NCBI GenBank assembly: GCA_900299185.1
Contig: OMIV01000115.1
Coordinates: 1-46,658 of the forward strand
Direction of reading: 5' to 3'
Length of the DNA: 46,658 nt
Source: Planctomycetaceae bacterium
GTDB taxonomy: Bacteria > Planctomycetota > Planctomycetia > Planctomycetales > Planctomycetaceae
In this document: positions 24,517 through 34,418 of the stretch, one piece after another
How the letters are laid out: each line of letters opens with the position of its first letter
Position numbering within the stretch: position 1 is the first letter of the stretch
Notes under the pieces: model-generated
What the model was told of the DNA's origin: nothing
Seen by the model: only the letters and a program-made list of their open reading frames with translations
Databases searched by the model: none
Position numbers and translations under genes: made by a program

Positions 24517-25779
24517 TTACTCACTGGCCAACACAAAGCTGGCATCGCACCAATTGGTGAAGTCACCGAAGTCGAGGTTCATGGCTGGCTCAACGCGAAC
24601 TTCCAGAATGTCTGATGGCCGGCAAGGGACACGAATTACGTGGGGAGACTCGGTCGGAGTTAATCGCAGTCGAGCCGCTTCTTGTCCCGCAACTGTCACG
24701 ACGCAAACACAGTCGCCGCCATTGTGATGGTGTTGGTCGAGTGCCATCGTCGCGACGAATACCTGCGCTCGCTCGGGAACTCGGAAGCTCAAGCGAGAAC
24801 CGGCTGGAATCCCTAGACCTCGTTCGAAGGTCTCTGTTCCTGCCGACAAAATGCGCCCCGATACGCTTCGATCACGACGCCACGGGCGGGGCAGGGCTGT
24901 GATGGTCGTGGCGACTTCGGTCTCTGGCTTCATGTCCGAGAGATACATCAATCGCGATGAGCGAGATTCGATTACGGAAAGCAACGAGTTAGGAATGTCG
25001 AGCGTTGCTCCCATTCGTGTGGTGACCCGGATGTATGAATCGGCTGAGTCGGATTTCAATTGAGAAGTGGCCAACGACGAGACGTTCAATCTCGACCCGT
25101 TGCGAAGTTGAACTTTGAAACGATCGGGTTTGAAAACGCCGGTCGGTCCTGTCGCAAAAACGACAGCTCGCAAGCGATCAATCGGCAGCTTCCGAGTTTC
25201 ATTCATCCATTCGAACCGGACCGTTCCGTCTTGGAGAGCTTCCAAGTAGCCGTCGAGCGGAGTCACGGCATCGCCGTTCGCAACGAAGAGACGATCAAGC
25301 TGACGATCGCGGCGAGCAATTTCGGCTTCAAACTTCGAAGCTGTGAGGTCTGTGTTGCCGAGTTTCATGGCAGCGACTTGATCAAGTTCAAGCTTGAGTC
25401 CTTCCGACGGCGGCATTGCGAAGTGGCAGGTGTCATTGCTGACGGAGATCTTTTCGGCGACCAGCAAGCTTCCATCTCGCAATTGAATCTCGGCCTTTGC
25501 TCGCTCGGACTTCGTGTTGGTGACAGGTTCTGACGATGCTCGCTGAAAGTGGATTCGTCGAATGTCATCCAGCGACAGAGACTGCTTCGCTACGGTGATC
25601 GTGCGGCGGTCGGCATCCACAGAGACTTCTGAGGCCGATTCGAAACTGCCATCGAGTTTGGTGATTCGAATCGAATGCTTCTGCTCGTCTGCTTGAGAGT
25701 TCCCTGTCAGAACCAGCACTACCAAGAGCATCGACTTAATGCAGCCCGCTCGGCAGCGTCTCAACCATGCGGCGATCAT
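24517..25779 (-). CDS. Exported protein with C-terminal NPCBM-like domain
   Basis: ATG 25779 gives 420 residues and is chosen because AGGAG stands nine bases upstream. A signal peptide-like start (RRCRAGCIKSMLLVVLVLTG) precedes a beta-rich N-terminal half with two similar stretches (ITKLDGSFESASEVSVD, LRDGSLLVAEKISVS) typical of exported planctomycete proteins. Residues about 279-420 match the NPCBM/NEW2 pattern, a carbohydrate-binding sandwich attached to many glycosidases: YLSDMKPETE, FERGLGIPAGSRLSFRVP, FVATMALDQHHHNGGD, and TNWCDASFVLA. No catalytic domain is attached, so it probably binds glycans or cell-surface material. It is divergent from the small membrane protein at 26028. Confidence 0.82.
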   Translation of the reverse strand: MIAAWLRRCRAGCIKSMLLVVLVLTGNSQADEQKHSIRITKLDGSFESASEVSVDADRRTITVAKQSLSLDDIRRIHFQRASSEPVTNTKSERAKAEIQLRDGSLLVAEKISVSNDTCHFAMPPSEGLKLELDQVAAMKLGNTDLTASKFEAEIARRDRQLDRLFVANGDAVTPLDGYLEALQDGTVRFEWMNETRKLPIDRLRAVVFATGPTGVFKPDRFKVQLRNGSRLNVSSLATSQLKSDSADSYIRVTTRMGATLDIPNSLLSVIESRSSRLMYLSDMKPETEVATTITALPRPWRRDRSVSGRILSAGTETFERGLGIPAGSRLSFRVPERAQVFVATMALDQHHHNGGDCVCVVTVAGQEAARLRLTPTESPHVIRVPCRPSDILEVRVEPAMNLDFGDFTNWCDASFVLASE

Positions 25780-26027
25780 GCTTTGGCACTCCTGAGTTTG
25801 GCGGACGAACCTCGAACGACGCGGGCCATATAATAAGATCTCTTCACTCATCTGAACGACACGATCTCAAGGCTGTCATGCGAACTCAAGCCGTGGCATC
25901 TGGTTTGGTTGGCCGCTTGAGGTCACATTCGGGATGCAACACCATCAGCTTTGCATCGTCAGTCTGGCGACGACGATGTCAGTACGTGTGAGTCGGTCTC
26001 TGTCTGGTCCCTGAGGAATGTCACGCC

Positions 26028-26681
26028 ATGTCAGAAGCATTGCCTGGTTCAGTTCGCCCCCGCCGACATCCGATGGCCAAAGTAGCGTTGTTGCTCATCG
26101 CCGTTTTCAGTCTGTCGATTGGTGGCGTTTGTTTGATCCCGGCCATGTTGCAGAAGTATCTGACGACTCAGCATCGCACTCGGGTGAGCGACGAAGTCCG
26201 GGAGATCAGTGCCAAGATTGCTGACGTCAAGCTGCCTGATGGTTTTGAAGCAGTTGACGCAATTGAAGTCGATCAATTTGGTGCGATCACTCGTGCGGCC
26301 ATTTGGAAGAATCGCACTGGCGGATTTCTTCTGCTGGCAGAACTACCGCAGCGATTTGACTCCTCGGCGACTTTTGACGTGCAGACCGAGGCAGCCAACT
26401 TTGCGATCTTCGATTTCCCTGTCGAAGTTCGGCCGTACTACTTCGGCGGTGTGACGAGCGAAACCGCAGAGGTCGAGATTCATGGAGAGAAGATTGACTT
26501 CTCAGTTCAAACTCCGGCCAATCCGTCTGGAATAACGATTCCACTTCCAGCCACCGGCGATTCCGAGCTCAGCGGATCATTTCCGACGAAGGGACGTCAA
26601 CGTGCCATGCTGCTCCTGCGAGCCGCGAGTCGCGATCTCTCCAAAGACCAATTGATCGAGATCGCGAAATCCGTGAAGTGA
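26028..26681 (+). CDS. Single-pass membrane protein of unknown function
   Basis: The 217-residue product starts at ATG 26028, with TGAGGAA upstream; ATG 26073 would begin directly at the hydrophobic segment (MAKVALLLIAVFSLSIGGVC). After the single helix, the body is a soluble mixed alpha/beta domain with a short motif ADVKLPDGFEAVDAIEVDQF and ends in a Lys-rich helix (SKDQLIEIAKSVK). No known family was recognised. It sits between the divergent NPCBM gene and the large hydrolase gene. Confidence 0.7.
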   Translation: MSEALPGSVRPRRHPMAKVALLLIAVFSLSIGGVCLIPAMLQKYLTTQHRTRVSDEVREISAKIADVKLPDGFEAVDAIEVDQFGAITRAAIWKNRTGGFLLLAELPQRFDSSATFDVQTEAANFAIFDFPVEVRPYYFGGVTSETAEVEIHGEKIDFSVQTPANPSGITIPLPATGDSELSGSFPTKGRQRAMLLLRAASRDLSKDQLIEIAKSVK

Positions 26682-26697
26682 CCAGACTCAGGACATG

Positions 26698-26776
26698 CCG
26701 TTCAGATGTCGACGCTTAAGGCCATCGCTCAACGACTCAGCGCTGTTGCGTCGCTCGTCGTTACATCTTCGAACGG
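26698..26776 (+). repeat. Imperfect inverted repeat between two genes
   Basis: CCGTTCAGATGTCGACG (26698-26714) pairs, with small bulges, with 26756-26776, where CGTCG, ACATCT and GAACGG appear in matching order. The arms flank about 40 bases. It lies 17 bases after the membrane-protein stop and could end that transcript, but there is no T run. Confidence 0.4.
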
Positions 26777-26874
26777 TCTGATGGGTGAGGTCGAACTGCA
26801 ATGCCACTAGAACTCCCCGACTGTCTGTCGGTCTGTTGAAACCTTGATCGTGTTGATCTCTGAGGATTCTCAAG

Positions 26875-29800
26875 ATGAAGTCGTGTTTGATCGCAGTGTG
26901 TCTCGCGTTGTTCGCCAACTTGAATGCCGTCATGTCAGCAGACCCGGACATGGTGGCGGGAAGCCAAACAAAGAAGATTGAAGGCTGGACCGTTCTTGTC
27001 AGCGACGACTTGCTGAAGAAGGAGAAGGTCGCAACCGATCGAGCTCTTGAACTCCTGACAGTTCAATTACAGGAGATCGTTCGCGTGGTGCCTGCTCCGG
27101 CGGTCGCTGAGTTGCGGAAGGTGCCGCTGTGGTTTTCTCCGGAATATCCCGGCGTGCAACCACGAGCGGAGTACCACCCTGGTGCAGACTGGTTGCGCGA
27201 CAACAAACGCAATCCGGCCATGGCGAAGGCCGTCGAGTTCACGGACATTCGTGACTTCGAGCGTGAAACAAAGCGGATGCCAAACTTCACGCTGCACGAA
27301 CTCGCTCATGCATACCACGATCGAGTACTGCCCAAAGGCTTTGGCAACGAACAGATCAAAGCTGCGTTCGACAAGGCCAAAGCGAAGGGCCTCTATGAAC
27401 GTGTCGAACAGCGGTTCGGCGATGGGCGTTCGGCCCAAGTTCGGGCTTATGGCATGTCGAGCCCGATGGAGTATTTCGCGGAGAGTACGGAAGCGTTCTT
27501 TTCGACCAACGACTTCTTCCCGTTCACTCGCGAGCAACTTGCGAAGCACGACCCCGAGATGTTCGCATTACTCACGACGCTTTGGGGAGAAGCCGCTCAG
27601 AACAAGCCCAACAAGGCTGCTGGCGCCAGTTTCGAAAAATGGAAGCACTCTGGTTCGATGTGGGTGCTGACGACTCCCGAGGGAGCTGATCTTCCGGCTG
27701 ACGCAATCGTCGAGCAGTTTCCGTTACTCGTGCGAGTGCATCGCGACTGGTTCAACTTCGCTCAAACCAAGCCTGCCGGAGACGACTTGCGATTCGCGAC
27801 CAACGACGGCGAGAAACTGGCCTATCAAATTGAAGAGTGGGATGCCGAGAAGGGTCTCGCGAGCATTTGGGTGCGTGTGCCGCGAATCACCGGGAACTCG
27901 CGACAAGAGATCAAGCTTTATTGGGGCAACGCAGACGCGACGAGCGAGTCCGATGGGAAGGCGGTGTTCAATGAGTCGAATGGGTACCTCGGCGTGTGGC
28001 ACATGAACGACCCGGTGCGCGATGACACCGGCATGCTCACCAGCCAAGACACTGGCACCAAAGCGACGCCTGGAGTGATTGGACTGGCTCGACACTTTGC
28101 AGATCGGAAGGGTGTCTTCTGCGGAGACAAGATCGAAACACTGCCGACAGGTTCCAGCTCGCATAGCACGGAAGTTTGGTTCCGGCCCGAGAAGCCAAAC
28201 TCAACGTTGGTGGCGTGGGGTAACGAACAAGCTCAAGGCAAAGTTGTGATGCAGTATCGCAGTCCGCCGCACATGCAGATGGACTGCTACTTTTCTGGTG
28301 GCAACGTCAGCGGAGCGAGCCGCGTTCCCATGAGCGATTGGACTCACGTTGTTCACACATACCGAGAAGGCGAAGCACGGATCTACGTCAACGGCGTGCT
28401 GGATGGGACGAACACCAAGCAGGGCGGGCCGCTCAACATCAGAACGCCGGCCAGGCTGTTTCTGGGTGGCTGGTACAACAACTACGACTTCGTGGGCGAC
28501 CTCGATGAAGTCCGAGTTTCGAAGGTCGTGCGATCTCCTGAATGGGTGAAGCTGCAGTTTGAGAATCAGAAGCCGAACCAATCTTTGGTCGGTTCGCTGG
28601 TGCAACCTGGGAATGAGTTTTCGGTTTCAGCGAGTGAGCTTGTGGTCGGAGAAAATCAGACCGCAAAGTTTACGGCGCAGGCGGGTGGTGCTCTGAAGGT
28701 ACTGTGGTCGTTGAAGCAAGATGGTCGCGAGAGGTTGGTTGCCTCGGATCGTTTGGCCTACGACTTCAACGCGGGACGAGTGCGTGGTCGCTCGAACGTG
28801 ATTCTCAACGTCAAAGCGATTTATCCTCAGGAAGTGAAGTCGAAGGACATCAAGCTCACCATCAGTGACGATATCCCCGAGCCAACTTTTTCACTGGCGG
28901 GACCGACTCAATGGGACGGTCGACAAACCATCGAAGTGTTGCCGCAGATTTCCAATCTGGCCGCGATGCAGGCCAAGGGGGCAGGGCAGTTCCACATCAA
29001 TTGGACCGTTGACGACATCGCGGTCATTAAGCGAGTCGAAGCAGGCAAGCTGATATTGAAGCGGGCTCAAGGTCGCGGCGTGTTGCGAGTCACTGCGGCC
29101 ATCGACAACGGCGGCGAGAAGGTCGTGCAGTCGATGAAAATCACCGTGACAGAGCCGTCATCGAAAGACGGCTGGGTACCGCGACCGCTTGCCGAAACAG
29201 AACAACCTGAAGATCACCAATTCATTGCTCGTGACGGCACGGGACTCGACGGTCAGCAACTCGGTTCGTTGGTCTATGCCGGTACGCTCGCCGAAGCCGC
29301 TGAGTCGGTCTTTGTGAAGGTCTTCGCGGATGAGCAACTCGTCACGACCGAGACGGCCAAGGTTGGTGCTGACAAGAAATATGCTCTGACCGTGAAGCTC
29401 AAAGCGGGGCTCATTAAGTACCGCACAGAATTTGGATCGAAGACCGGAAACAACGAGACCGTGTTGCACTCCGCCAAAGACATCGTCTGCGGAGATGCGT
29501 TCCTCATCATTGGTCAGTCCAACGCTGTTGCGACTGACTTCGGGAAAGATAACAACCTTGTTGCGAGCGATTGGGTTCGTACGTTTGGTGCGACAGCAGG
29601 CGATCCCAACGGCTCGCGACTGAAACTGTGGGCCAACGCGGAAGCACGCAGTCCCGGTGGCAAGTCCGAGATTGGTTATTGGGGCATGGAGCTTGGTCGA
29701 CGATTGGTCGAAAGTGAGAAGCTCCCAATCTGCCTCATCAACGGAGCCGTGGGCGGTACTCGCATTGACCAGCATCAACGCAACGATGCTGATCCAACCG

Positions 29801-30552
29801 ACGTGAGCACGATCTACGGTCGCCAACTTTGGCGAGTTCAACAGGCGAAGCTGACTCATGGAATCCGAGCGGTTCTGTGGCATCAAGGCGAGAACGATCA
29901 AGGTGCTGATGGTCCGACGGGTGGGTATGGCTTCGAGACTTACCGCCAATACTTCGTGGATCTGACCGCGAGTTGGAAAGAGGACTATCCCAACATCCAA
30001 CACTACTACGCATTTCAGATTTGGCCGAAGTCCTGTGCGATGGGCATCAACGGTTCGGACAACCGCCTGCGTGAAGTTCAGAGGAATCTTCCCAATCTGT
30101 TTTCAAACATGAGTGTGATGTCGACGTTGGGCATCAAGCCGCCTGGAGGCTGTCACTATCCCGCCGCAGGCTACGCCGAGTTTGCGAGATTGCTCGCACC
30201 GCTCATTGAACGCGATCTCTATCGCCGTAAGTTCAACGAACCAATCGCTCCGGCAAACCTGAAGCGAGCGGCCTTCAAGAACTCACAACGCGATGAACTG
30301 ACTCTCGAGTTTGATCAGCCCATCGTGTGGTCGGACGAGCTGGCAACTCAGTTCCATCTCGAAGGCGAACCCAAGCAGGTCACATCAGGCTCAGCCAACG
30401 GCAAAACGATTACCTTAAAGCTGAAGACTCCGACTCAATCCAAGACGGTGACGTATCTCGACAGCGCGAATTGGAATCCCAACAACCTGCTTTATGGAGC
30501 GAATGGCATCGCGGCACTCACGTTCTGCGAAGTTCCAATCGCGGGCGAGTAG
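26875..30552 (+). CDS. Exported chimera: metallopeptidase-like + DUF2341/LamG + sialate O-acetylesterase domain
   Basis: The 1225-residue protein has a signal peptide (KSCLIAVCLALFANLNAVMS). Residues about 30-240 contain a zinc-peptidase site: HELAH at 141-145 and a downstream EYFAESTEAFF (199-209), typical of exported gluzincin-like domains. Residues about 255-570 carry a DUF2341 module (FPLLVRVHRDWFNF, IKLYWGNADATSES) and a LamG/concanavalin fold (TEVWFRPEKPNSTL, LFLGGWYNNYDFVGDLDEV). The C-terminal third is a sialate O-acetylesterase (SASA) domain with GQSN at 880-883, LWHQGENDQG (His1003) and CHYPAAGYAEF (His1094), forming the Ser/His/Asp-type SGNH site. It probably removes acetyl groups from complex sugars while the other domains attach or process protein. 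The metallopeptidase-esterase combination is unusual. ATG 26875 follows TGAGGATT. Confidence 0.85.
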   Translation: MKSCLIAVCLALFANLNAVMSADPDMVAGSQTKKIEGWTVLVSDDLLKKEKVATDRALELLTVQLQEIVRVVPAPAVAELRKVPLWFSPEYPGVQPRAEYHPGADWLRDNKRNPAMAKAVEFTDIRDFERETKRMPNFTLHELAHAYHDRVLPKGFGNEQIKAAFDKAKAKGLYERVEQRFGDGRSAQVRAYGMSSPMEYFAESTEAFFSTNDFFPFTREQLAKHDPEMFALLTTLWGEAAQNKPNKAAGASFEKWKHSGSMWVLTTPEGADLPADAIVEQFPLLVRVHRDWFNFAQTKPAGDDLRFATNDGEKLAYQIEEWDAEKGLASIWVRVPRITGNSRQEIKLYWGNADATSESDGKAVFNESNGYLGVWHMNDPVRDDTGMLTSQDTGTKATPGVIGLARHFADRKGVFCGDKIETLPTGSSSHSTEVWFRPEKPNSTLVAWGNEQAQGKVVMQYRSPPHMQMDCYFSGGNVSGASRVPMSDWTHVVHTYREGEARIYVNGVLDGTNTKQGGPLNIRTPARLFLGGWYNNYDFVGDLDEVRVSKVVRSPEWVKLQFENQKPNQSLVGSLVQPGNEFSVSASELVVGENQTAKFTAQAGGALKVLWSLKQDGRERLVASDRLAYDFNAGRVRGRSNVILNVKAIYPQEVKSKDIKLTISDDIPEPTFSLAGPTQWDGRQTIEVLPQISNLAAMQAKGAGQFHINWTVDDIAVIKRVEAGKLILKRAQGRGVLRVTAAIDNGGEKVVQSMKITVTEPSSKDGWVPRPLAETEQPEDHQFIARDGTGLDGQQLGSLVYAGTLAEAAESVFVKVFADEQLVTTETAKVGADKKYALTVKLKAGLIKYRTEFGSKTGNNETVLHSAKDIVCGDAFLIIGQSNAVATDFGKDNNLVASDWVRTFGATAGDPNGSRLKLWANAEARSPGGKSEIGYWGMELGRRLVESEKLPICLINGAVGGTRIDQHQRNDADPTDVSTIYGRQLWRVQQAKLTHGIRAVLWHQGENDQGADGPTGGYGFETYRQYFVDLTASWKEDYPNIQHYYAFQIWPKSCAMGINGSDNRLREVQRNLPNLFSNMSVMSTLGIKPPGGCHYPAAGYAEFARLLAPLIERDLYRRKFNEPIAPANLKRAAFKNSQRDELTLEFDQPIVWSDELATQFHLEGEPKQVTSGSANGKTITLKLKTPTQSKTVTYLDSANWNPNNLLYGANGIAALTFCEVPIAGE

Positions 30553-30701
30553 CTTTGGTTACAACCTGTTGAAATGACTGGGGCGTCGCCTTCAAGGCCG
30601 CGTCGCTTGAAGTGACGGCCTGATGAACGATCACGGTCGGAGCTAACCGGAACGCAGGACGACTGAAAACCAAGACATCCTTTGACTGAGGTAGAAACTC
30701 A

Positions 30702-32027
30702 ATGATGAATTCGACTCGACCGTCATCAACCAACGTGATGAATCGCCGAGAAGCATTAGCAGCGTCGGCCGTCGCGGGATTGGGGTTAACGTTTGGTGTT
30801 CATTCCTCGCTCGCTCAATCCAATCCAACCCGTTCGGTGATGAATCGGTTGCGAGTCGGTGCTATCGGTCTGCGTTATCAAGGCAGCGTGATTGCTCATA
30901 AGGCGATGCTTTACGGAGACATCACGGCTGTTTGCGACGTGGATCGGAATGTGCGTGATCAAGCCAAGGCGGCGTTTGGAAGCACTCCATTTGCCTGCGA
31001 GGACTATCGCGATCTCATCACTCGCAAGGATGTCGACGTTATCACGATCGGCAGTCCCGACCATTGGCATACCAAGATGGTCATCGACGCTTGCCGGGCG
31101 GGTAAAGACGTCTATTGCGAGAAGCCACTGACCTTGACGATCGATGAAGGCAAGCAGCTTACGAAGGTCGTCAAAGAGACCGGACGAGTGGTGCAAGTCG
31201 GTTCTTGGCAACGTAGTGATGATCGCTTCCGATTGGCTGTCGAGATGGTTCGAGGCGGTCGCATCGGCAAGTTGCAGAAGGTCGAAGTCGTGCTGGGTAA
31301 GAATGGCACGAGCAGCTCATTCGTGCCGCGAACTCCGCCCGCGCACCTCAATTGGAATTTGTGGCAAGGGCAAACCCCCGACGTGCCCTACATCGAAGAA
31401 CGCAGTCATTACACGTTTCGTTGGTGGTACGAATACTCCGGCGGCCAAATGACCGATTGGGGAGCCCACCACATCGACATCGCTCAGTGGGCCATCAGCT
31501 CGGAACCGGTGGAGATCGAAGGCACGGCCAAGATGCCTAACGTCGTCAATGGGTACAACGTCGCCTTGGACTTTCAGGCGGCATACAAGTTCGCCAACGG
31601 AGTCGTCATGACAGTGAGTGATCATGGCGACAACGGCATCCTCTTCACGGGCGATGCAGGGCGATTGTTCGTCAATCGCGGCAAGATTACGGGAGCCCCA
31701 GTCGACGCGCTAAAGTCAAAGCCACTCAGCCGCGAGGACTGGAAGGTCTACGACTTCGACAACCTGGACCGGCCAGCGCGAGCGGGCAAGCTCGACGCCA
31801 TCGTCAATCACATGGGTAACTTCTTTGACTGCGTGCAGACTCGACGAACTCCCGTTTCCGACGTCATCAGTTCGCATCGAACGGTTTCGACATGCCATCT
31901 AGGCAACATCTCCATGCGACTGGGCAGACCGCTGAAGTGGGATCCAGTCAAAGAAGAGTTCGTCGACGACAAGGAAGCCAACACGTGGCTCAAGAGAGAG
32001 CAACGCAAAGGCTTTGAAACTGTCTAA
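30702..32027 (+). CDS. Tat-exported Gfo/Idh/MocA family oxidoreductase
   Basis: The 441-residue product has a twin-arginine leader (VMNRREALAASAVAGLGLTF) followed by an NAD(P)-binding Rossmann domain: LRVGAIGLRYQG, ITAVCDVDR and VDVITIGSPDHWHTKM. The family's active-site EKP is at 140-142 (YCEKPLTL). In the C-terminal domain DWGAHHIDIAQW (Asp252 to His257) carries the conserved histidines. These enzymes oxidise or reduce sugars, inositol or amino sugars with a tightly bound NAD(P); secreted ones are common in planctomycetes. It follows the sialate-esterase-type hydrolase after 149 bases, suggesting a shared role in sugar metabolism, but the substrate is unknown. ATG 30702 is preceded by TGAGGTAG. 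Confidence 0.93.
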   Translation: MMNSTRPSSTNVMNRREALAASAVAGLGLTFGVHSSLAQSNPTRSVMNRLRVGAIGLRYQGSVIAHKAMLYGDITAVCDVDRNVRDQAKAAFGSTPFACEDYRDLITRKDVDVITIGSPDHWHTKMVIDACRAGKDVYCEKPLTLTIDEGKQLTKVVKETGRVVQVGSWQRSDDRFRLAVEMVRGGRIGKLQKVEVVLGKNGTSSSFVPRTPPAHLNWNLWQGQTPDVPYIEERSHYTFRWWYEYSGGQMTDWGAHHIDIAQWAISSEPVEIEGTAKMPNVVNGYNVALDFQAAYKFANGVVMTVSDHGDNGILFTGDAGRLFVNRGKITGAPVDALKSKPLSREDWKVYDFDNLDRPARAGKLDAIVNHMGNFFDCVQTRRTPVSDVISSHRTVSTCHLGNISMRLGRPLKWDPVKEEFVDDKEANTWLKREQRKGFETV

Positions 32028-32135
32028 TGACCGTAGTGCGATAGGCCACTCCGATTCACAAGTCCGTTTGCGGTGTTGGAGTTCTTCCGACTCGCTTAAC
32101 TCAATCAGCTTTTATCCACAGAGACAGGAAGCTTC

Positions 32136-32735
32136 ATGTCCGAACGAAAGGTCTTGGTCATCGTCGGCGACGCCACCGAAACGGTCGACACGCTTTATCC
32201 GTACTATCGACTCATTGAGGGCGGCTATCGCCCCGTGGTCGCAGCTCCGGAGAAGCGGCGTTACCAAATGGTGCTGCATGAAGTGAAGCCCGGTTGGACA
32301 ATCACCAAAGAGTGGGAGGGCTACTCGATCGAAGCCGATATCGCATTCCGCGACATCCGACCGGAAGAGTATGTCGGCATCTTCTTCAGTGGCGGTCGAG
32401 CTCCCGAGTACATCCGCGAAGACGCCGACCTACTCCGCGTCACTCGATGGTTTTGGGACAACAAGCGACCGATGGCGAGTGTCTGTCACGGAGTCGAAGT
32501 GCCCGCGCGAGCCGGCATCGTGAAGGGCTTGCGGATGGCAACTGTCGCCAAGTGCAAGTTCGATCTCGAAGTCTGTGGCGGCATCTATGTCAACGAGCCG
32601 TGCGTCATTGACCAGCACATGGTCAGCGGCCGGACTTACCACGACAGCGGCCACTTCGTTGGTCCGTGGATCAAGATGCTCGATGCTCAACCTACGCCAG
32701 CGTCAGCTTCGAAGTCAGTGAAGGATGTCAGATAA
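32136..32735 (+). CDS. DJ-1/PfpI family protein
   Basis: The 199-residue product has the class I amidotransferase-like fold of the DJ-1/PfpI superfamily: VLVIVGDATETVDTLYPYY at the start, VGIFFSGGRAPEYI in the middle, and the nucleophile elbow MASVCHGVEVPARAG with Cys117 followed by His118. Family members act as peptidases, glyoxalases/deglycases or stress chaperones; the sequence does not decide among them. No signal peptide is present, so it should be cytoplasmic, unlike its neighbours. AGGAAG precedes ATG 32136. The stop lies 43 bases from the end of the convergent DUF1501 gene. Confidence 0.9.
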   Translation: MSERKVLVIVGDATETVDTLYPYYRLIEGGYRPVVAAPEKRRYQMVLHEVKPGWTITKEWEGYSIEADIAFRDIRPEEYVGIFFSGGRAPEYIREDADLLRVTRWFWDNKRPMASVCHGVEVPARAGIVKGLRMATVAKCKFDLEVCGGIYVNEPCVIDQHMVSGRTYHDSGHFVGPWIKMLDAQPTPASASKSVKDVR

Positions 32736-32777
32736 CTGACACCACTCGCCCTCAATCTCAGCAGCCGCGCGACTCGA

Positions 32778-34250
32778 TCACGCAATGATTTCATCAATCG
32801 GTTTGCCGTGGTCGATGTCGAGGCGTTTGCGGCCAGGGATTTCGAGCTTGCGAGAGTCGAGACCAAGCTGCTTAAGAATGGTGGCATGGATGTCGGTGAC
32901 ATAGTGCCGGTTTTCGACGGCATGGAAGCCGATTCCATCCGTTGCTCCGTGAGCGATGCCGCCCTTAATGCCGCCACCGGCCAGCCAAACTGAGAAGCCA
33001 TAAGGATGATGGTCGCGCCCGTCGGTGCCCTGCGAGGCGGGCGTGCGTCCAAACTCGGTGGCAAAAATCACGATCGTTGAATCAAGCAGTCCGCGCTGCT
33101 TCAGGTCTTTCAGCAGTCCACCGATCGGTTTGTCGACGGCTTTAAAGTTAGCGGTGTGATTGGCCTTCAGGCCTCCATGAGCATCCCATGCCCCGGCTCC
33201 ACCAGCTCCGTGTTGCACTTGGATGAAACGAACTCCGCGTTCGATCAAACGACGCGTCGCAAGCATCTGCGATCCAAAGTTCTTCGTCGCCGGGTCATTC
33301 AGCCCATACATCTCTTGAGTGGCTTCCGTCTCGTTCTGAAAACCCAAGGCTTCGGGCACTGAGGTCTGCATGTGGAACGCCAACTCATACGCCTTGATGC
33401 GAGCCAACAGCGCAGGATCGTTGGGATATTCGATGGCCTTCAACCGATTGAGTCGGCCTGCCAATTCAAAGCTCAGTTGTTGTTCGTCGATCGACTGACC
33501 GTTCGCAGGTTTGCCGTAGTCGAGTGGGTTGTTGGGATCGATGCGGATCGGCACGGCATCGTGAGCGGGACCGAGATAGTGCCCGTCCTTGGCGTTCCAG
33601 TACTCGCGGTTGCCCATCGAAATGAACTGCGGCAAGTTGTCGTTAAGCGAACCCAAACCGTAATGCACCCAAGCCCCCAGCGTGGGGAACTCGCCGTCGA
33701 GCATGTGCCGACCGGAGTGAAATTGAGTCTGTGCTCCGTGATTGTCATCGGTGGTCCACATCGACCTGACGACTGCGATGTCGTCGATGCAGCTTCCCAT
33801 GTGTGGAACCCAATCACTCAGCTCGATGCCGCTATCGCCGTACTTTCGAAAGCCCACTTGCAAGGGATAGATCTTGTTCCGCAACTCGACATTGAACGCG
33901 ACTTCCCGTCGATTAAGCCGCTTAGGATCTTGAGTGTCCGCGTAGGGAGTCTCGCTGAATGTCTTGCCCGCGTACTTGGTCATCTCCGGTTTTGGATCGA
34001 ACGACTCACCGTGAGAAACTCCACCATTCATAAAGAGCCACACGACCGACTTCGCCTTGGGGGTGAAGTGAGGCTTGCCATTCGGAGGCAACCAAGCATC
34101 GGGCTCATTCGCTTTTACGACACCGTCTTGAGCCAACATGGCTCCGAGTGCCAGTCCCGTGAAACCGAGACCAAAGTCGGCAAGAAACGTGCGACGCGAT
34201 GGAGGAAGAGGGCGGGGCGAGGAGACCGAGGAGTGAGAAGAAGATTTCAT
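32778..34250 (-). CDS. DUF1501 domain protein, last gene of the minus-strand surface cluster
   Basis: ATG 34250 gives 490 residues; the frame is open to 34334 but the extra residues do not resemble a leader. The start carries a twin-arginine leader ([19 protein letters not shown]). DUF1501 landmarks are clear: [68 protein letters not shown] and [20 protein letters not shown]. Compared with the DUF1501 gene at 5736 it belongs to a different subgroup (longer spacing and a GRDHHPYGF motif). It is transcribed in the same direction as the DUF1549/DUF1553 genes at 35289 and 40362; DUF1501 and DUF1549/DUF1553 genes are very often neighbours in planctomycetes, so a common pathway is likely although unknown. 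Confidence 0.93.
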   Translation of the reverse strand: MKSSSHSSVSSPRPLPPSRRTFLADFGLGFTGLALGAMLAQDGVVKANEPDAWLPPNGKPHFTPKAKSVVWLFMNGGVSHGESFDPKPEMTKYAGKTFSETPYADTQDPKRLNRREVAFNVELRNKIYPLQVGFRKYGDSGIELSDWVPHMGSCIDDIAVVRSMWTTDDNHGAQTQFHSGRHMLDGEFPTLGAWVHYGLGSLNDNLPQFISMGNREYWNAKDGHYLGPAHDAVPIRIDPNNPLDYGKPANGQSIDEQQLSFELAGRLNRLKAIEYPNDPALLARIKAYELAFHMQTSVPEALGFQNETEATQEMYGLNDPATKNFGSQMLATRRLIERGVRFIQVQHGAGGAGAWDAHGGLKANHTANFKAVDKPIGGLLKDLKQRGLLDSTIVIFATEFGRTPASQGTDGRDHHPYGFSVWLAGGGIKGGIAHGATDGIGFHAVENRHYVTDIHATILKQLGLDSRKLEIPGRKRLDIDHGKPIDEIIA

Positions 34251-34418
34251 GTTGAGGTCCGTTCCTCGGCGTGATGGTTGATGTGAGTGTGGATCAGATT
34301 CACGTCGTGTCGTTTGAATCGATTTGTTGAGCATGTCTCATGCAACATGAGTTGCGGCTTCGTACTCTCGAAGTCTCAAGTGCGACTCGTCATTTGCTGT
34401 TATCGATTTCCTGCGACA

